64,000 bases of DNA, taken from assembly GCA_035765195.1 (NCBI GenBank), contig DASTYC010000006.1:275804-339803 (forward strand). The letters run 5' to 3'. The translations under genes and the position numbers were made by a program. The notes below the pieces were generated by a model that did no database searches, had not been told where the DNA came from, and saw only the letters and a program-made list of their open reading frames with translations. The stretch comes from CALAED01 sp035765195. GTDB taxonomy: Bacteria > Actinomycetota > Actinomycetes > Streptosporangiales > Streptosporangiaceae. Each line of letters begins with the position of its first letter. Positions within the stretch are counted from its first letter, which is position 1. Below, in pieces: positions 27,967-36,313 of this stretch.

Positions 27967-29769
27967 TCACTGTCGGGGGTCGGTGGCGGCGCGCCAGCGT
28001 CCTCGGCTGACTTGGATCACGTGGCCCTCGTCGGCGAGGTCGCGGAGTCGTTGGTAGATCCACGGGCGGCTCATGCCGGTCGCCTGCATGAGGTGAGGCA
28101 CGGGGATGCCCTCGTCGGGCGCGGCGGCGAGCATCTCCCACAGGACGGCGTAGGGGCCGTTCTCAGGTTCGTCCGGGGCGATATGGAGCGGTTCGAGGGT
28201 TCGGACATGGAGACCCGCGTGGGCCTCCTCGACGGCTGTACGAGACGTCTCGTCGAGTCGGGGCCGGCTGTCCGCGTGCCGTTCGGCGGTTTCGGTCACG
28301 GCCTCGTCGGTGACGAGGTAGGCGCGTCCTCGGCGGGGTGTGTCGTGTTCTTGGGCGGAGACGAGGAACTTGCCGGGTGCGTTGAGGCTGTGCGCGTGCC
28401 ATCCGGCCGTGAGCATCCCTTGACCGAGGATGAGATCTACGTCCTTACGCTCGCGGACGCGGAAGCTGATGCGTACGTCCATCTGCGAGCGGACGGCGCC
28501 CTTGCCCATGGCCTTTTGCGTCGGTCGCTGCGTAGCGGCTATCAGCGTCACGGCGACGGCCCGTCCGCGCCGCGCGATGGAGTCGGTATTTGTGGTGGCG
28601 TCGGGTGCGTCGTCGCTGAGTTCGGCGTATTCGTCGATGACGATCACCAGGGCGGGAAACTGCGGGGTCGGCTCCCAGACTCGGCGGCCTTGTTGGGTGA
28701 GCCAGTCGGCGCGTGCTTCGAGGACGGCGACGGCATCGCGGAGCAGTGCGCGGGCTTGGTCGGGTGTGGTGGCGAGGCGGTCGATGCAGGAGGCCCACGG
28801 CTGGAGTTCCATCCCGCGTTTGAGGTCGATGGCCCAGATGACCACGTCGGGGCATGCGGTCAGGTTGCCGATGAGGACGTTGATCCCGCCGCTTTTGCCC
28901 GATCCGGCGATGCCGCCGATGAGGACGTGACGGCGCAGGATCAACACGCGGGCGTTGGTGGCGTCTTCGAACGGGCCGAGGTCGATCGGTTCGGCGATGC
29001 TGTGCATGGAGGGGCCGGGCCAGGTGATCGCGTCGGCGTGCGGGTCGGTGTCGAGGACGCGCAGCTCGAATCGGTTGGCCAGCTCGTCGCGGGTGGGGTA
29101 GACGCGGACCGCGCCGCGATGGGTGCCGAGGGCGGACTCGATGGCGGGTGTCTTGGCGATCACGTCGTCGAGGGTTTGGCCGCGTGCCAGCGCGAAACGG
29201 GCACGCCATCCCCACACGTCCACGATCGCCGATTGGACCCGCGAACCGGCAAGGCCGATGGCTTGGGCGATCTGCGGCCACGCGGCGAGTTTGCGTTCGA
29301 CGCGTACTTTGGCGCGGCGTCGCCGATGCGTCCACCACGGCACCGCCAACACAAGCCCTACGAGAAGAAGAACATGCGGTAGCGGCCGGTGGGTGATACC
29401 GAGCGCGGTAGCCGCGGACAGCCATGAACCGGCGGCTATCACCACGGCAGCGGCGTAGTAGCGCTCGGCGGGCAGGGTGAGGCCGACCCGCGCACCGAAG
29501 ATCGCGAGGAGCCAGGCCGTCACAACGGCGGTGAAGAGGATGGCCGCCCACCGGTGCGGGTGCGTTGCGTGCAGGATCAGCGCACTGGCGGTCAGGGCGA
29601 GCGTGGCGTAGGCGGGTGCGAGTTCGGAGCGGTAGCGCCACAGGACGCGGCAGATGACGACGATGAGGAGATCGGGAAGCGGGTCGTCGGAGTTGATGAC
29701 GACCATGGGCTGAAGCCCGGCCCGCCGCATGCGGCGCGTGTGCCGGCGCATCCGTTGCGTCCTGGTCAT
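27967..29769 (-). CDS. FtsK/SpoIIIE-type DNA translocase (TraB-like transfer protein)
   Basis: A 600-residue protein with membrane helices (about residues 47-65 and two more near 80-110), then a RecA-like motor: Walker A IGGIAGSGKSGG and Walker B FPALVIVIDEYAEL. The C-terminal winged-helix region (GIPVPHLMQATGMSRPWIYQRLRDL) resembles FtsK gamma/TraB DNA-recognition domains. Such pumps move double-stranded plasmid DNA between mycelia. The ATG (29767-29769) overlaps the preceding stop by ATGA. Confidence 0.9.
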   Translation of the reverse strand: MTRTQRMRRHTRRMRRAGLQPMVVINSDDPLPDLLIVVICRVLWRYRSELAPAYATLALTASALILHATHPHRWAAILFTAVVTAWLLAIFGARVGLTLPAERYYAAAVVIAAGSWLSAATALGITHRPLPHVLLLVGLVLAVPWWTHRRRRAKVRVERKLAAWPQIAQAIGLAGSRVQSAIVDVWGWRARFALARGQTLDDVIAKTPAIESALGTHRGAVRVYPTRDELANRFELRVLDTDPHADAITWPGPSMHSIAEPIDLGPFEDATNARVLILRRHVLIGGIAGSGKSGGINVLIGNLTACPDVVIWAIDLKRGMELQPWASCIDRLATTPDQARALLRDAVAVLEARADWLTQQGRRVWEPTPQFPALVIVIDEYAELSDDAPDATTNTDSIARRGRAVAVTLIAATQRPTQKAMGKGAVRSQMDVRISFRVRERKDVDLILGQGMLTAGWHAHSLNAPGKFLVSAQEHDTPRRGRAYLVTDEAVTETAERHADSRPRLDETSRTAVEEAHAGLHVRTLEPLHIAPDEPENGPYAVLWEMLAAAPDEGIPVPHLMQATGMSRPWIYQRLRDLADEGHVIQVSRGRWRAATDPRQ

Positions 29770-30107
29770 GGGCGACCCCCGGGCGCGGGGCCTTGGCCGG
29801 AGGCGGTGAGTTCGTCGCGGAGGTAGTACAGCGGATCGGGTTCGCCGTCGCGGTCGGCGGCGAGGGTGGCGCGTGCGGCGGCGAGGAGGTCGGCGTAGGC
29901 GCGGCGCTCGGCAAGGTGCAGTGCGGCGAGGCGGAGGATCTCGGCGGTCAAGGCCGGTGTGTCGGCGAGCGCGGCGTCGAGGAGGCGCCATATGCCGGAC
30001 AGGGGCGGGATCGCGGTGGACAGTTCGGCGAGGACGTCGCGGGCGGTGTGGTTGCGGGCGGCTGCCTCCTGAAGATCGACGTGGACGACGTGGGGTGTGT
30101 TGGTCAC
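29766..30107 (-). CDS. Hypothetical protein, coupled to the translocase gene
   Basis: A 113-residue, mostly helical acidic protein (EAAARNHTARDVLAELSTAI, then LLDAALADTPALTAEILRLAAL). No membrane segment or known domain is visible. Its TGA lies in the ATGA overlap with the translocase start, so it is co-translated and may belong to the transfer machinery. I do not recognise its family. Confidence 0.75.
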   Translation of the reverse strand: MTNTPHVVHVDLQEAAARNHTARDVLAELSTAIPPLSGIWRLLDAALADTPALTAEILRLAALHLAERRAYADLLAAARATLAADRDGEPDPLYYLRDELTASGQGPAPGGRP

Positions 30108-30133
30108 TTAGGCATCCCTCCTTCGGTCGGGGT

Positions 30134-30319
30134 CTAGCCGTGCGTCCAGTGGACGAGTGCGGCGACGAGGCGGCGGATCTCCGGAGCGGCGCCGGTGGCG
30201 GCGAGGAAGAACCCGAACAGCAGGCAGATCACGGCGTGCCAGACACGCAGACCCATGTAGCGCCAGGCCACGAACGCGGCGGCGCCGAGGACAACGACGA
30301 GCGGAATCGAGACGGTCAT
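30134..30319 (-). CDS. Small membrane protein
   Basis: A 61-residue protein with two hydrophobic segments (SIPLVVVLGAAAFVAW and WHAVICLLFGFFLAATGAA). The start at 30317-30319 follows GAGGAGGTGCACCCCG. Small membrane proteins at this position in pSAM2-like elements act in intramycelial spread (Spd). That role is inferred only from position. Confidence 0.7.
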   Translation of the reverse strand: MTVSIPLVVVLGAAAFVAWRYMGLRVWHAVICLLFGFFLAATGAAPEIRRLVAALVHWTHG

Positions 30320-30368
30320 CGGGGTGCACCTCCTCACGTGCCGCGACCCGCGCGGAGTCGCGTGCGGG

Positions 30369-30503
30369 TCACAGGTCGGGGTAGCGGGACTTGCGGCGGA
30401 GCCAGCGGGCACGGGCGCGGCATTTGCGGCAGAGGATGTCTGCTGGCGACTGGCGGGCACCGCACGGGCAGGACGGACCGAGGATCCTTCGCGGTAGGCG
30501 CAT
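30369..30503 (-). CDS. Tiny Cys-rich basic protein
   Basis: A 44-residue protein with CPCG near residue 12 and CRKC near residue 26, rich in Arg and Lys at the C-terminus. The paired cysteines suggest a small zinc-binding fold. It lies between two small membrane-protein genes on the same strand and nearly touches the next gene (3 bp). The start is an ATG at 30501-30503. Its role is unknown. Confidence 0.6.
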   Translation of the reverse strand: MRLPRRILGPSCPCGARQSPADILCRKCRARARWLRRKSRYPDL

Positions 30504-30506
30504 CGG

Positions 30507-30737
30507 CTACCTCCGTACCTGGTCGCGGTCGGCGTCGACGGGGTCGGCGGCGTCGGCGGCTTGGACGTGCAGCAGCCGCAGCCGGCGGGAGGCGGCTCCG
30601 ATGCGCGTGGTCGGCTGCGCGGCTATACGCGGCGATCGGTGTTGTTCGGCGTGGATGCCGATGACGACCATGGCGAGGACGCCGATGACGAGTCCGGCCA
30701 TGAACACGGCGGCGGTCGCGGTCAAGATGAGGATCAT
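30507..30737 (-). CDS. Small single-span membrane protein
   Basis: A 76-residue protein with one N-terminal hydrophobic helix (ILTATAAVFMAGLVIGVLAMVVIGIHA) and a basic C-terminal tail. The ATG is preceded by GAGGAGAGGTCCTC. It is the first gene of the leftward transfer-type run (30,737 to 27,967). Its function is unknown. Confidence 0.65.
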   Translation of the reverse strand: MILILTATAAVFMAGLVIGVLAMVVIGIHAEQHRSPRIAAQPTTRIGAASRRLRLLHVQAADAADPVDADRDQVRR

Positions 30738-30865
30738 GAGGACCTCTCCTCTCGTCTGGCCCGCGCCGTTTGTCCGGATGAGGGCGGCTCGGGCGGGTGG
30801 TGGCTTACGAGAAAGAGGGTCCGGCCGAAGGCGGGGACGCGGTCACTGCCAGGTTGGACGTGTAC

Positions 30866-30901
30866 GGGACGTCCTCATAGGGTTGGAGCCGTCCTCAGAG
30901 G
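30866..30901. promoter_or_regulatory. Repeated operator-like motif before the first XRE/DUF5919-type gene
   Basis: CGTCCTCATAGG (30870-30881) and CGTCCTCAGAGG (30890-30901) are direct repeats 20 bp apart (two helical turns). The first forms part of GGGACGTCCT (30866-30875). The motif resembles others before 32,422, 34,736 and 35,401. It lies 22-57 bp before the XRE gene start and also in the divergent region with the transfer genes. Confidence 0.5.
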
Positions 30902-30922
30902 TCCCTCGATCCGGCGGGGTAG

Positions 30923-31669
30923 ATGCCAAACGAACGGTTGCGTGCCGCTCTCCTCGAACGGGCACTGACTCCTGCGCGTCTCGCCGAGGTGATCGGCGTC
31001 GATGCCAAGACGGTCGAACGCTGGATCACCAAGGACCGCGTTCCCTACCGGCGCTTTCGTTACGCCGTGGCGAGCCATCTGGGCCTGGATGAGACCTATC
31101 TATGGCCGGGTGCGCTCAAGGACGAACAAGTCACAGCAGCCTCGGTCAGCGAAATCGTCACCATCTACCCGCACCGCTACGCCGTCCCCAGGGACCTCAT
31201 AGGACGTCTGTTCTCCGAAGCTCAGGAAGAGATCGGCGTCCTGGTCTACAGCGGGTTGTTCCTCGCCGAGGACTACGGCATCCACCAGACCCTTACCGGC
31301 CGGGCCAAGGCCGGCGTCCGCGTGCGGTTCCTCCTCGGCGACCCGGACTCACCACAGGTCGCCGAACGAGGAGCCGACGAGGGCATCGACGACGCCATGG
31401 CCGCGAAGATCCGCAACGTGATAGTCAACTACAAGCGACTGCGGGCCGTCGAGAACGTCGAGTTCCGGCTCCACAGCACGGTGTTGTACAACTCGATCTT
31501 CCGGATCGACGACCAGCTCCTCATCAACACCCACGTCTACGGCGTCCCGGCCTCACAGGCCCCGTTCTGGCATCTGCGTAAGATTGCCGGCGGCGAGATC
31601 GTCAATACCTACCTCGACAGCTTCGAACGCGTGTGGGAAGTGGCCAAGCCTCTCCCGCCGGAGGCATGA
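30923..31669 (+). CDS. XRE-type regulator with C-terminal DUF5919-like domain (copy 1)
   Basis: A 248-residue protein. The N-terminal HTH (residues 1-60: LTPARLAEVIGVDAKTVERWITKDRVPYRRFRYAVASHLGLDETYLWP) is followed by a domain of about 170 residues. This contains YPHRYAVPRDLIGRLFSEAQ, FLLGDPDSP, and HSTVLYNSIFRIDDQLLINTHVYG, a PLD-like arrangement without a full HKD motif. A Nudix gene follows at 6 bp. A paralogue lies at 35,401. The pair XRE-DUF5919 and Nudix is common in actinomycete elements. Confidence 0.82.
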   Translation: MPNERLRAALLERALTPARLAEVIGVDAKTVERWITKDRVPYRRFRYAVASHLGLDETYLWPGALKDEQVTAASVSEIVTIYPHRYAVPRDLIGRLFSEAQEEIGVLVYSGLFLAEDYGIHQTLTGRAKAGVRVRFLLGDPDSPQVAERGADEGIDDAMAAKIRNVIVNYKRLRAVENVEFRLHSTVLYNSIFRIDDQLLINTHVYGVPASQAPFWHLRKIAGGEIVNTYLDSFERVWEVAKPLPPEA

Positions 31670-31675
31670 GCGCCT

Positions 31676-32152
31676 GTGGCCCGCCGCATCGACTACTACG
31701 ACGACCCCGACGCACCCCCGGCCAACAGCCTCGTCCCCTCCGTCAACGTCATCGTCACCAACGACGCCGGCGACATCCTGATGATCCGCCGCAGCGACAA
31801 CGACAACTGGGCCGTCCCTGGCGGGGCCATCGACCTCGGCGAATCCGTCGCCCAAGCCGCGATCCGAGAGACCAAGGAAGAGACCGGTGTCGACTGCGAA
31901 ATCACCGGCCTGGTCGGCATCTACTCCGACCCGAAACACGTGATCCACTACACGAGCAACGACGAGGTACGCCAAGAATTCTCCATCGTCCTTACCGCCC
32001 GTGCGATTGGCGGACGTCCGCGAACGAGCGACGAATCCCGCGAGGTCCACTGGGTCAAGGTTAGCGCCGTTGAAAATCTCAGGATGGACCGTTCGATGCG
32101 ACAGCGGATCACTGACTATTTGAACGGCGGCTCAGCCCCGATCGTCGCGTAG
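31676..32152 (+). CDS. Nudix hydrolase, Pif-like (conjugal immunity candidate)
   Basis: A 158-residue Nudix protein with box GGAIDLGESVAQAAIRETKEETGVDC and a short C-terminal helix. The start is a GTG at 31676, just after the XRE gene (6 bp). In pSAM2 the Nudix protein Pif blocks redundant entry of the same element (conjugal immunity). Sequence identity to Pif cannot be tested here, so the role is by analogy of domain and neighbourhood. Confidence 0.82.
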   Translation: MARRIDYYDDPDAPPANSLVPSVNVIVTNDAGDILMIRRSDNDNWAVPGGAIDLGESVAQAAIRETKEETGVDCEITGLVGIYSDPKHVIHYTSNDEVRQEFSIVLTARAIGGRPRTSDESREVHWVKVSAVENLRMDRSMRQRITDYLNGGSAPIVA

Positions 32153-32292
32153 ACAAATCGCCATCGTTCATCGACAATTCCCAAGTCCATGAACCACCCC
32201 TAAGGCGGACCAAGTACCCGTACGTGTTGTCGCTAATCCAGCACCGTTCCGGTAGCGGGACCTCCCGTCCACGTTCCCGGCCACCAAGGCCG

Positions 32293-32313
32293 GAGACGTC
32301 TCGGGGACGTCCC
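32293..32313. promoter_or_regulatory. Two adjacent 10-bp palindromes (ACGTC core)
   Basis: GAGACGTCTC (32293-32302) is followed after one base by GGGACGTCCC (32304-32313). They lie about 110 bp before the HATPase gene, in a 269-bp intergenic region. The GGGACGTC core also occurs before the XRE genes. Confidence 0.45.
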
Positions 32314-32421
32314 TGCAAGGTTGTAGCGAAGTCCCCCAGCTCACGGGAAGTCTCGATCCACGTCGTCCCCTATGACAGCAAGGGGACAGGGAGGATCTCC
32401 GAGGCTGGCGGGTGTACCACG

Positions 32422-32856
32422 ATGCTTACAGATACGCGTTATCTGCTTGATGCGAGCAATTACGCGGCTACCACGCATCAGGTCTCATTGGCCAGACGTT
32501 GGGTACGGAAGAAGGCCACCGGCTTCGTTGACGATGAGAGTCTCTACGATCTTTGTTGCTGCGCTGGGGAACTTGTCGATAACGCGCGCAAGCATGGCCG
32601 CAGTGACGGAGCGATCTCGGTTGCACTGTATTTGATCGATAGCGCGATCAGGCTAGAGGTCACGAACGATGATATTGGGGATACCGTTCCGCGTGTCACC
32701 AACAACACACTGACCGTGGACGGCCACGGATTGCAGATCGTTTCGGAGCTGGCCGCACGCTGGGGCAATGAGCTTTCCCCTGAGCATCGCACCCAGGTCG
32801 TGTGGTGCGAATTCCCGAGAAAAGCACACACCCATGAAGACACCACTCACGTATGA
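32422..32856 (+). CDS. HATPase_c_2 (RsbW-like) ATP-binding protein
   Basis: A 144-residue GHKL-fold protein. The N box is CAGELVDNARKHG, the G1 region NDDIGDTVPRV and the G2 region DGHGLQIVSELA. The layout fits RsbW-type anti-sigma or small kinase-like proteins, which bind ATP and a partner. No cognate anti-anti-sigma gene is next to it. The ATG is at 32422. The gene overlaps the next one by 23 bp. Base composition is lower in G+C than the core chromosome. Confidence 0.8.
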   Translation: MLTDTRYLLDASNYAATTHQVSLARRWVRKKATGFVDDESLYDLCCCAGELVDNARKHGRSDGAISVALYLIDSAIRLEVTNDDIGDTVPRVTNNTLTVDGHGLQIVSELAARWGNELSPEHRTQVVWCEFPRKAHTHEDTTHV

Positions 32857-33220
32857 CAACACCATAGCCCTCGACGTCTGGCCGTCGCTGTATCTATCCA
32901 GCCGGTACCTCCAAGAACTGGAAATCGCCCTACGCTCAGTGGGAATCCGCACCCGGTACGAACGCCCAGGGTTAGACGGCATCGTGATACCACGACTATA
33001 CGTGGAGCATCCTGAACACGGAGAGCTGAGCCAGGCTCTTTGCGCCACCCCTTTGCGGACCAATAGCCGAGGCCTCGAGTGGTGGTTCGAATGGCGATCC
33101 TTTACCCCGTGCGACTGTTCGGAATGCATCCGAACCGAACTGGAACGCATCTGCCGTATCGGAGACATGTCCACGGCCGCACAGCTCATTGCCCAACAAT
33201 TGTATGAGGAATCCGCCTGA
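32834..33220 (+). CDS. Hypothetical protein with Cys pair
   Basis: A 128-residue protein (MKTPLTYDNTIALDVWPSLY) with TPCDCSECIRTELERICR near its C-terminus and a Trp-rich centre (LEWWFEWRSF). It overlaps the HATPase gene by 23 bp, so it is likely co-translated. I do not recognise the family. It may partner the HATPase protein. Confidence 0.7.
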   Translation: MKTPLTYDNTIALDVWPSLYLSSRYLQELEIALRSVGIRTRYERPGLDGIVIPRLYVEHPEHGELSQALCATPLRTNSRGLEWWFEWRSFTPCDCSECIRTELERICRIGDMSTAAQLIAQQLYEESA

Positions 33221-33299
33221 GCGCGTCGCCGTCCGTGATGTACGGGTCTATCTATAACCAGAAAGCCAGCGTAGTCGATGATGAAAGGAATGAGGACCA

Positions 33300-34097
33300 A
33301 TGGTGGTTCGATCTGATCACGGAGGTCGTGAGCGACTCCAGGCCACGGCTGCAGAGCTGCAGGAAATGGCCGGCTTGATCCAGAGGTATCCGGCCGAGGC
33401 GCAGCTCATCATGGAAGCCTACGAAGACGGGTTGACGCTCGGGCCCATGCAGGTGATGGATTCAGATGAAATCCCGACTAAAGCCACCGCCGACCCACAG
33501 GACAGAAAGGCTGGTGTGGTGGTGACCATGGATACGCGGGGAGTTGTCGGTCGACTGATCCAGCAGCGCACTCACAAGATCCAGCAAGGTGATCACTCCG
33601 ATTTCGTCGAGGTGACCGACGAGGAGAAAGCGGCCGGCCGGCTCAACACCGAGGCCGACCATTGGGGGACCCTCCCCGCGGTCCAGGTCGCCGAGTTGCT
33701 CGGCGTGGTACATCCGGACCATGCTTCGGCCACACCCGATGATCTGTGGATCGAGGTCGACGGCACGCTGGCACGGATTATCTATGAACAGGCGAAGTTC
33801 TCTGAGGTGTTCCTGCACGGGGCTCTACCCGAACCACGGATGCCGTCCGAGGGAACCGATGCGGCCACGCTGCGGGCGCTGCTGGCCGCTGTCGTCGACG
33901 AGGTCGGCGCGCTCGGCCTGATCGGTATGGCGTACCGGTGTGGCGTCTGGGCGTGCGGCAACGACCAGTTCCGCCGCGCGGACCTACAGGGCCAAGCGAT
34001 GGCCTACAAAATGGCAGCCATCCGAATCGCCGACGCGCTCAACAAGACCAACAGGTCGATAGAGGTCGAGAAGCACGACCTTGAGAAAGAATTCTAG
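33300..34097 (+). CDS. Hypothetical protein
   Basis: A 265-residue soluble protein. An N-terminal helix (ERLQATAAELQEMAGLIQRYPAEAQLIMEAYEDG) is followed by a mixed region and a helical C-terminus (AYRCGVWACGNDQFRRADLQGQAMAYKMAAIRIADALNK). No known domain is evident. It forms the middle of a run of same-strand genes between the Nudix and HD genes. Confidence 0.7.
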   Translation: MVVRSDHGGRERLQATAAELQEMAGLIQRYPAEAQLIMEAYEDGLTLGPMQVMDSDEIPTKATADPQDRKAGVVVTMDTRGVVGRLIQQRTHKIQQGDHSDFVEVTDEEKAAGRLNTEADHWGTLPAVQVAELLGVVHPDHASATPDDLWIEVDGTLARIIYEQAKFSEVFLHGALPEPRMPSEGTDAATLRALLAAVVDEVGALGLIGMAYRCGVWACGNDQFRRADLQGQAMAYKMAAIRIADALNKTNRSIEVEKHDLEKEF

Positions 34098-34105
34098 GGC
34101 CTCAC

Positions 34106-34336
34106 ATGTTGCCCAGCCCCCACGAGATAGCACGGCAGATCCAACACCACCATAGGCCGGGATGGCTAGTATGGTTCGGCCCTTATACCAAACAGTACTG
34201 GGCGCTGGCCCGCTGGGTGCGCGCCTCACATATGCTCAGTGCCTCCACGCCCGACGAACTCGTCACCGCGATTACGGCCTTTGAAACACACCATCCGAAA
34301 CCCGTACAGCAGTCCACTCATGTTGTGGCAAATTGA
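34106..34336 (+). CDS. Small hypothetical protein (element-borne)
   Basis: A 76-residue protein with WLVWFGPYTKQYWALARWVR and SASTPDELVTAITAFE. Proteins with a GPYTxxYWA motif recur in actinomycete plasmids and phages, as I recall; the function is unknown. It starts 8 bp after the preceding gene and overlaps the next gene by 17 bp. Confidence 0.65.
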   Translation: MLPSPHEIARQIQHHHRPGWLVWFGPYTKQYWALARWVRASHMLSASTPDELVTAITAFETHHPKPVQQSTHVVAN

Positions 34337-34583
34337 AGAATCCGACGATTGCGGCATGCACTGGCGGCACGCCGAGGAAACCTGCTTCTACTTCCACCCC
34401 CGTATCGCCATGCTCGAAGCCATAGAAATCATCAAAGACGAATGGCGCCCACCGGAACCCTCACTGCGCCAACTCACCTACGCCCTAGCGTGCGAGTCCG
34501 TTGCGTACTACTGGGAGAAGGGCATCCGGATTGTGGAATCCAAAGCGCCTCCTCACGGGCGCACAATATCGACTCGCCCATAG
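34320..34583 (+). CDS. Small hypothetical protein
   Basis: An 87-residue protein (MLWQIEESDDCGMHWRHAEE) with a central helix IAMLEAIEIIKDEW. It overlaps the previous gene by 17 bp. No family is recognised. Confidence 0.6.
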   Translation: MLWQIEESDDCGMHWRHAEETCFYFHPRIAMLEAIEIIKDEWRPPEPSLRQLTYALACESVAYYWEKGIRIVESKAPPHGRTISTRP

Positions 34584-34735
34584 CGGGCTTGGGAGTTCTC
34601 AGACGCAGCGAAAGGTCCACGCACGAGGAGCACATGAGAGTGGGACCCCTGGAAACGTTCCATACCCCCGAGACGTCCGTAGCTGGCCCCGTCACGTCCG
34701 TGAACGTCCCACCGACCGGCCATAGCGTCGTACAC

Positions 34736-35335
34736 ATGAACACGACGTCCGCATGGGCAAGGGAGATCGCCCGTGAACTGCTCGAACAGCCGCTCCCACG
34801 CCGCTGGGCACACACCCAAGGTGTCGCCCGGAAGGCTCGCGCCCTTGCCCCCATCCTCGGCGACAACGCCGACCTCCTCGAAGCCGCGGCCTGGCTGCAC
34901 GACATCGGCTACAGCCCCGAGATCGCCGCCACCGGCTTTCACCCTCTTGACGGAGCCCGCTACCTCCGCGACATCGCCCACGCCGACGACATCATCTGCC
35001 GCCTCGTCGCCGGGCACTCCTGCGCAATCATCGAAGCCGGAGAACGCGGCCTCGCCGATACGCTCTCCCGCGAGTTCCCACCCGCCGACGAGGCACTCAG
35101 CGACGCACTGACCTACTGCGACATGACCACCACACCCGACGGCGAACCCGTCACCGTCGGACGCCGGCTCTCCGAGATCAGCGAACGCTACGGCCCCGGA
35201 CACCTGGTGACCCGCTTCATCCACCTCGCCGAGCCCTACCTCGTCGACGCCGTGCGCAGCATCCAGCGCAAGACCGGCCTCTGCCTGACGATCGCCCACG
35301 CTATGAACCAGGCTCTGAACAGCTCTCATCCCTAA
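34736..35335 (+). CDS. HD-domain protein
   Basis: A 199-residue HD-superfamily hydrolase-like protein. Metal ligands: His in RWAHTQGVARKA, HD in AAWLHDIGYSP, and Asp in ALTYCDMTT. The family acts on phosphoesters such as nucleotides, but the substrate is not predictable. The ATG at 34736 is chosen because upstream DNA to 34349 in the same frame looks non-coding. It lies after a region with three ACGTCC words (34673, 34694 and 34704). Confidence 0.85.
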   Translation: MNTTSAWAREIARELLEQPLPRRWAHTQGVARKARALAPILGDNADLLEAAAWLHDIGYSPEIAATGFHPLDGARYLRDIAHADDIICRLVAGHSCAIIEAGERGLADTLSREFPPADEALSDALTYCDMTTTPDGEPVTVGRRLSEISERYGPGHLVTRFIHLAEPYLVDAVRSIQRKTGLCLTIAHAMNQALNSSHP

Positions 35336-35343
35336 CCCCCACC

Positions 35344-35363
35344 AGGGACGTCTAGGGACGTCT
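35344..35363. promoter_or_regulatory. Tandem AGGGACGTCT repeat before the second XRE/DUF5919-type gene
   Basis: Two perfect copies of the 10-bp word AGGGACGTCT lie back to back at 35344-35353 and 35354-35363. They end 37 bp before the gene start. The 10-bp period puts both on the same helix face. The same core is found before the other XRE copy. Confidence 0.6.
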
Positions 35364-35400
35364 TCTGTTATCGTGGCTCGCAGAACGCATCTGCGCAGGG

Positions 35401-36144
35401 GTGAGCCAGCCAGTGAACGAGGTCCTACGACGAGCCCTCGACGAAGGGCGACTTCGTGTTGACGACCTCGCGGAACAAGTCGGCGTCGACCCCAAGACCG
35501 TCCGCCGCTGGCTCGCCGGCCGCCTCCCGTACCGACGCCACAGGCTCAGCGTCGCCCAGATCCTCGGCCTCGACGAGACCGACCTCTGGCCCCAGACGAT
35601 CCCGCAACCGCCCCTCAATGCAGAGCCACCCAAAGCCGAGATCGTCGCCATCTACCCCCATCGATGGGCCGTCCCACGCGCCGTCTGGCTACAGCACTTC
35701 GCGCGCGCCCAACACGAGATCGGCATCCTCGCCTACGCCGGCCTCTTCCTCGCCGAAGACACAGGCATCCTCCGCCTCCTCGCCGACAAAGCAAGCAACG
35801 GAGTAACCGTCCGCATCCTCCTCGGCGACCCAGAAAGCCCCCGAGCCTCCGAACGAGGCGCCGACGAGGGCATCGGCGAAGCCATGGCCGCAAAGATCCG
35901 CAACAGCCTCATCCTCTACCAACCACTCCGCGACCTCGAACACGTCCAAATCCGCCTACACGACACAGTCCTCTACAACTCCATCTACCGAGCCGACGAC
36001 GACCTCCTGATAAACCCCCACGCCTACGGCATCGCCGCCGCACACTCACCCGTCCTCCACATACGCAAAACCGCCCCCGACGACATGGCCACCACCTACC
36101 TCAACAGCTTCGACCGCGTTTGGTCCCGCGCTCTATCGACATAG
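35401..36144 (+). CDS. XRE-type regulator with C-terminal DUF5919-like domain (copy 2)
   Basis: A 247-residue paralogue of the protein at 30,923. The HTH (VDDLAEQVGVDPKTVRRWLAGRLPYRRHRLSVAQILGLDETDLWP) and the C-terminal domain (IYPHRWAVPRAVWLQHFARAQ, ILLGDPESP, HDTVLYNSIYRADDDLLINPHAYG) align with it throughout. It starts at a GTG (35401). Codon use is richer in C-ending codons than copy 1. A short spacer then leads to the unrelated cargo section. Confidence 0.8.
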   Translation: MSQPVNEVLRRALDEGRLRVDDLAEQVGVDPKTVRRWLAGRLPYRRHRLSVAQILGLDETDLWPQTIPQPPLNAEPPKAEIVAIYPHRWAVPRAVWLQHFARAQHEIGILAYAGLFLAEDTGILRLLADKASNGVTVRILLGDPESPRASERGADEGIGEAMAAKIRNSLILYQPLRDLEHVQIRLHDTVLYNSIYRADDDLLINPHAYGIAAAHSPVLHIRKTAPDDMATTYLNSFDRVWSRALST

Positions 36145-36313
36145 TCCCTATACACGGGGTTCTGGTCTCGCGTAAAGCAGACCGTGCGTGCGTCCGCAAA
36201 AGCTTCTCGCCGGAGGTATGGGCCGTGGTGCGCTGCATCGGCGCCTGAGAAACGTAGCCGCTAGTCCGGATGCGAGATTGTGACTTCGGTTCACGCCGGG
36301 AACACCACCGACA

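Noticed and set aside
36279..36295. TGTGA and TCACG halves before the ImmA operon
   Set aside because: The spacer is 7 bp and not 6, so it does not fit a Crp site.
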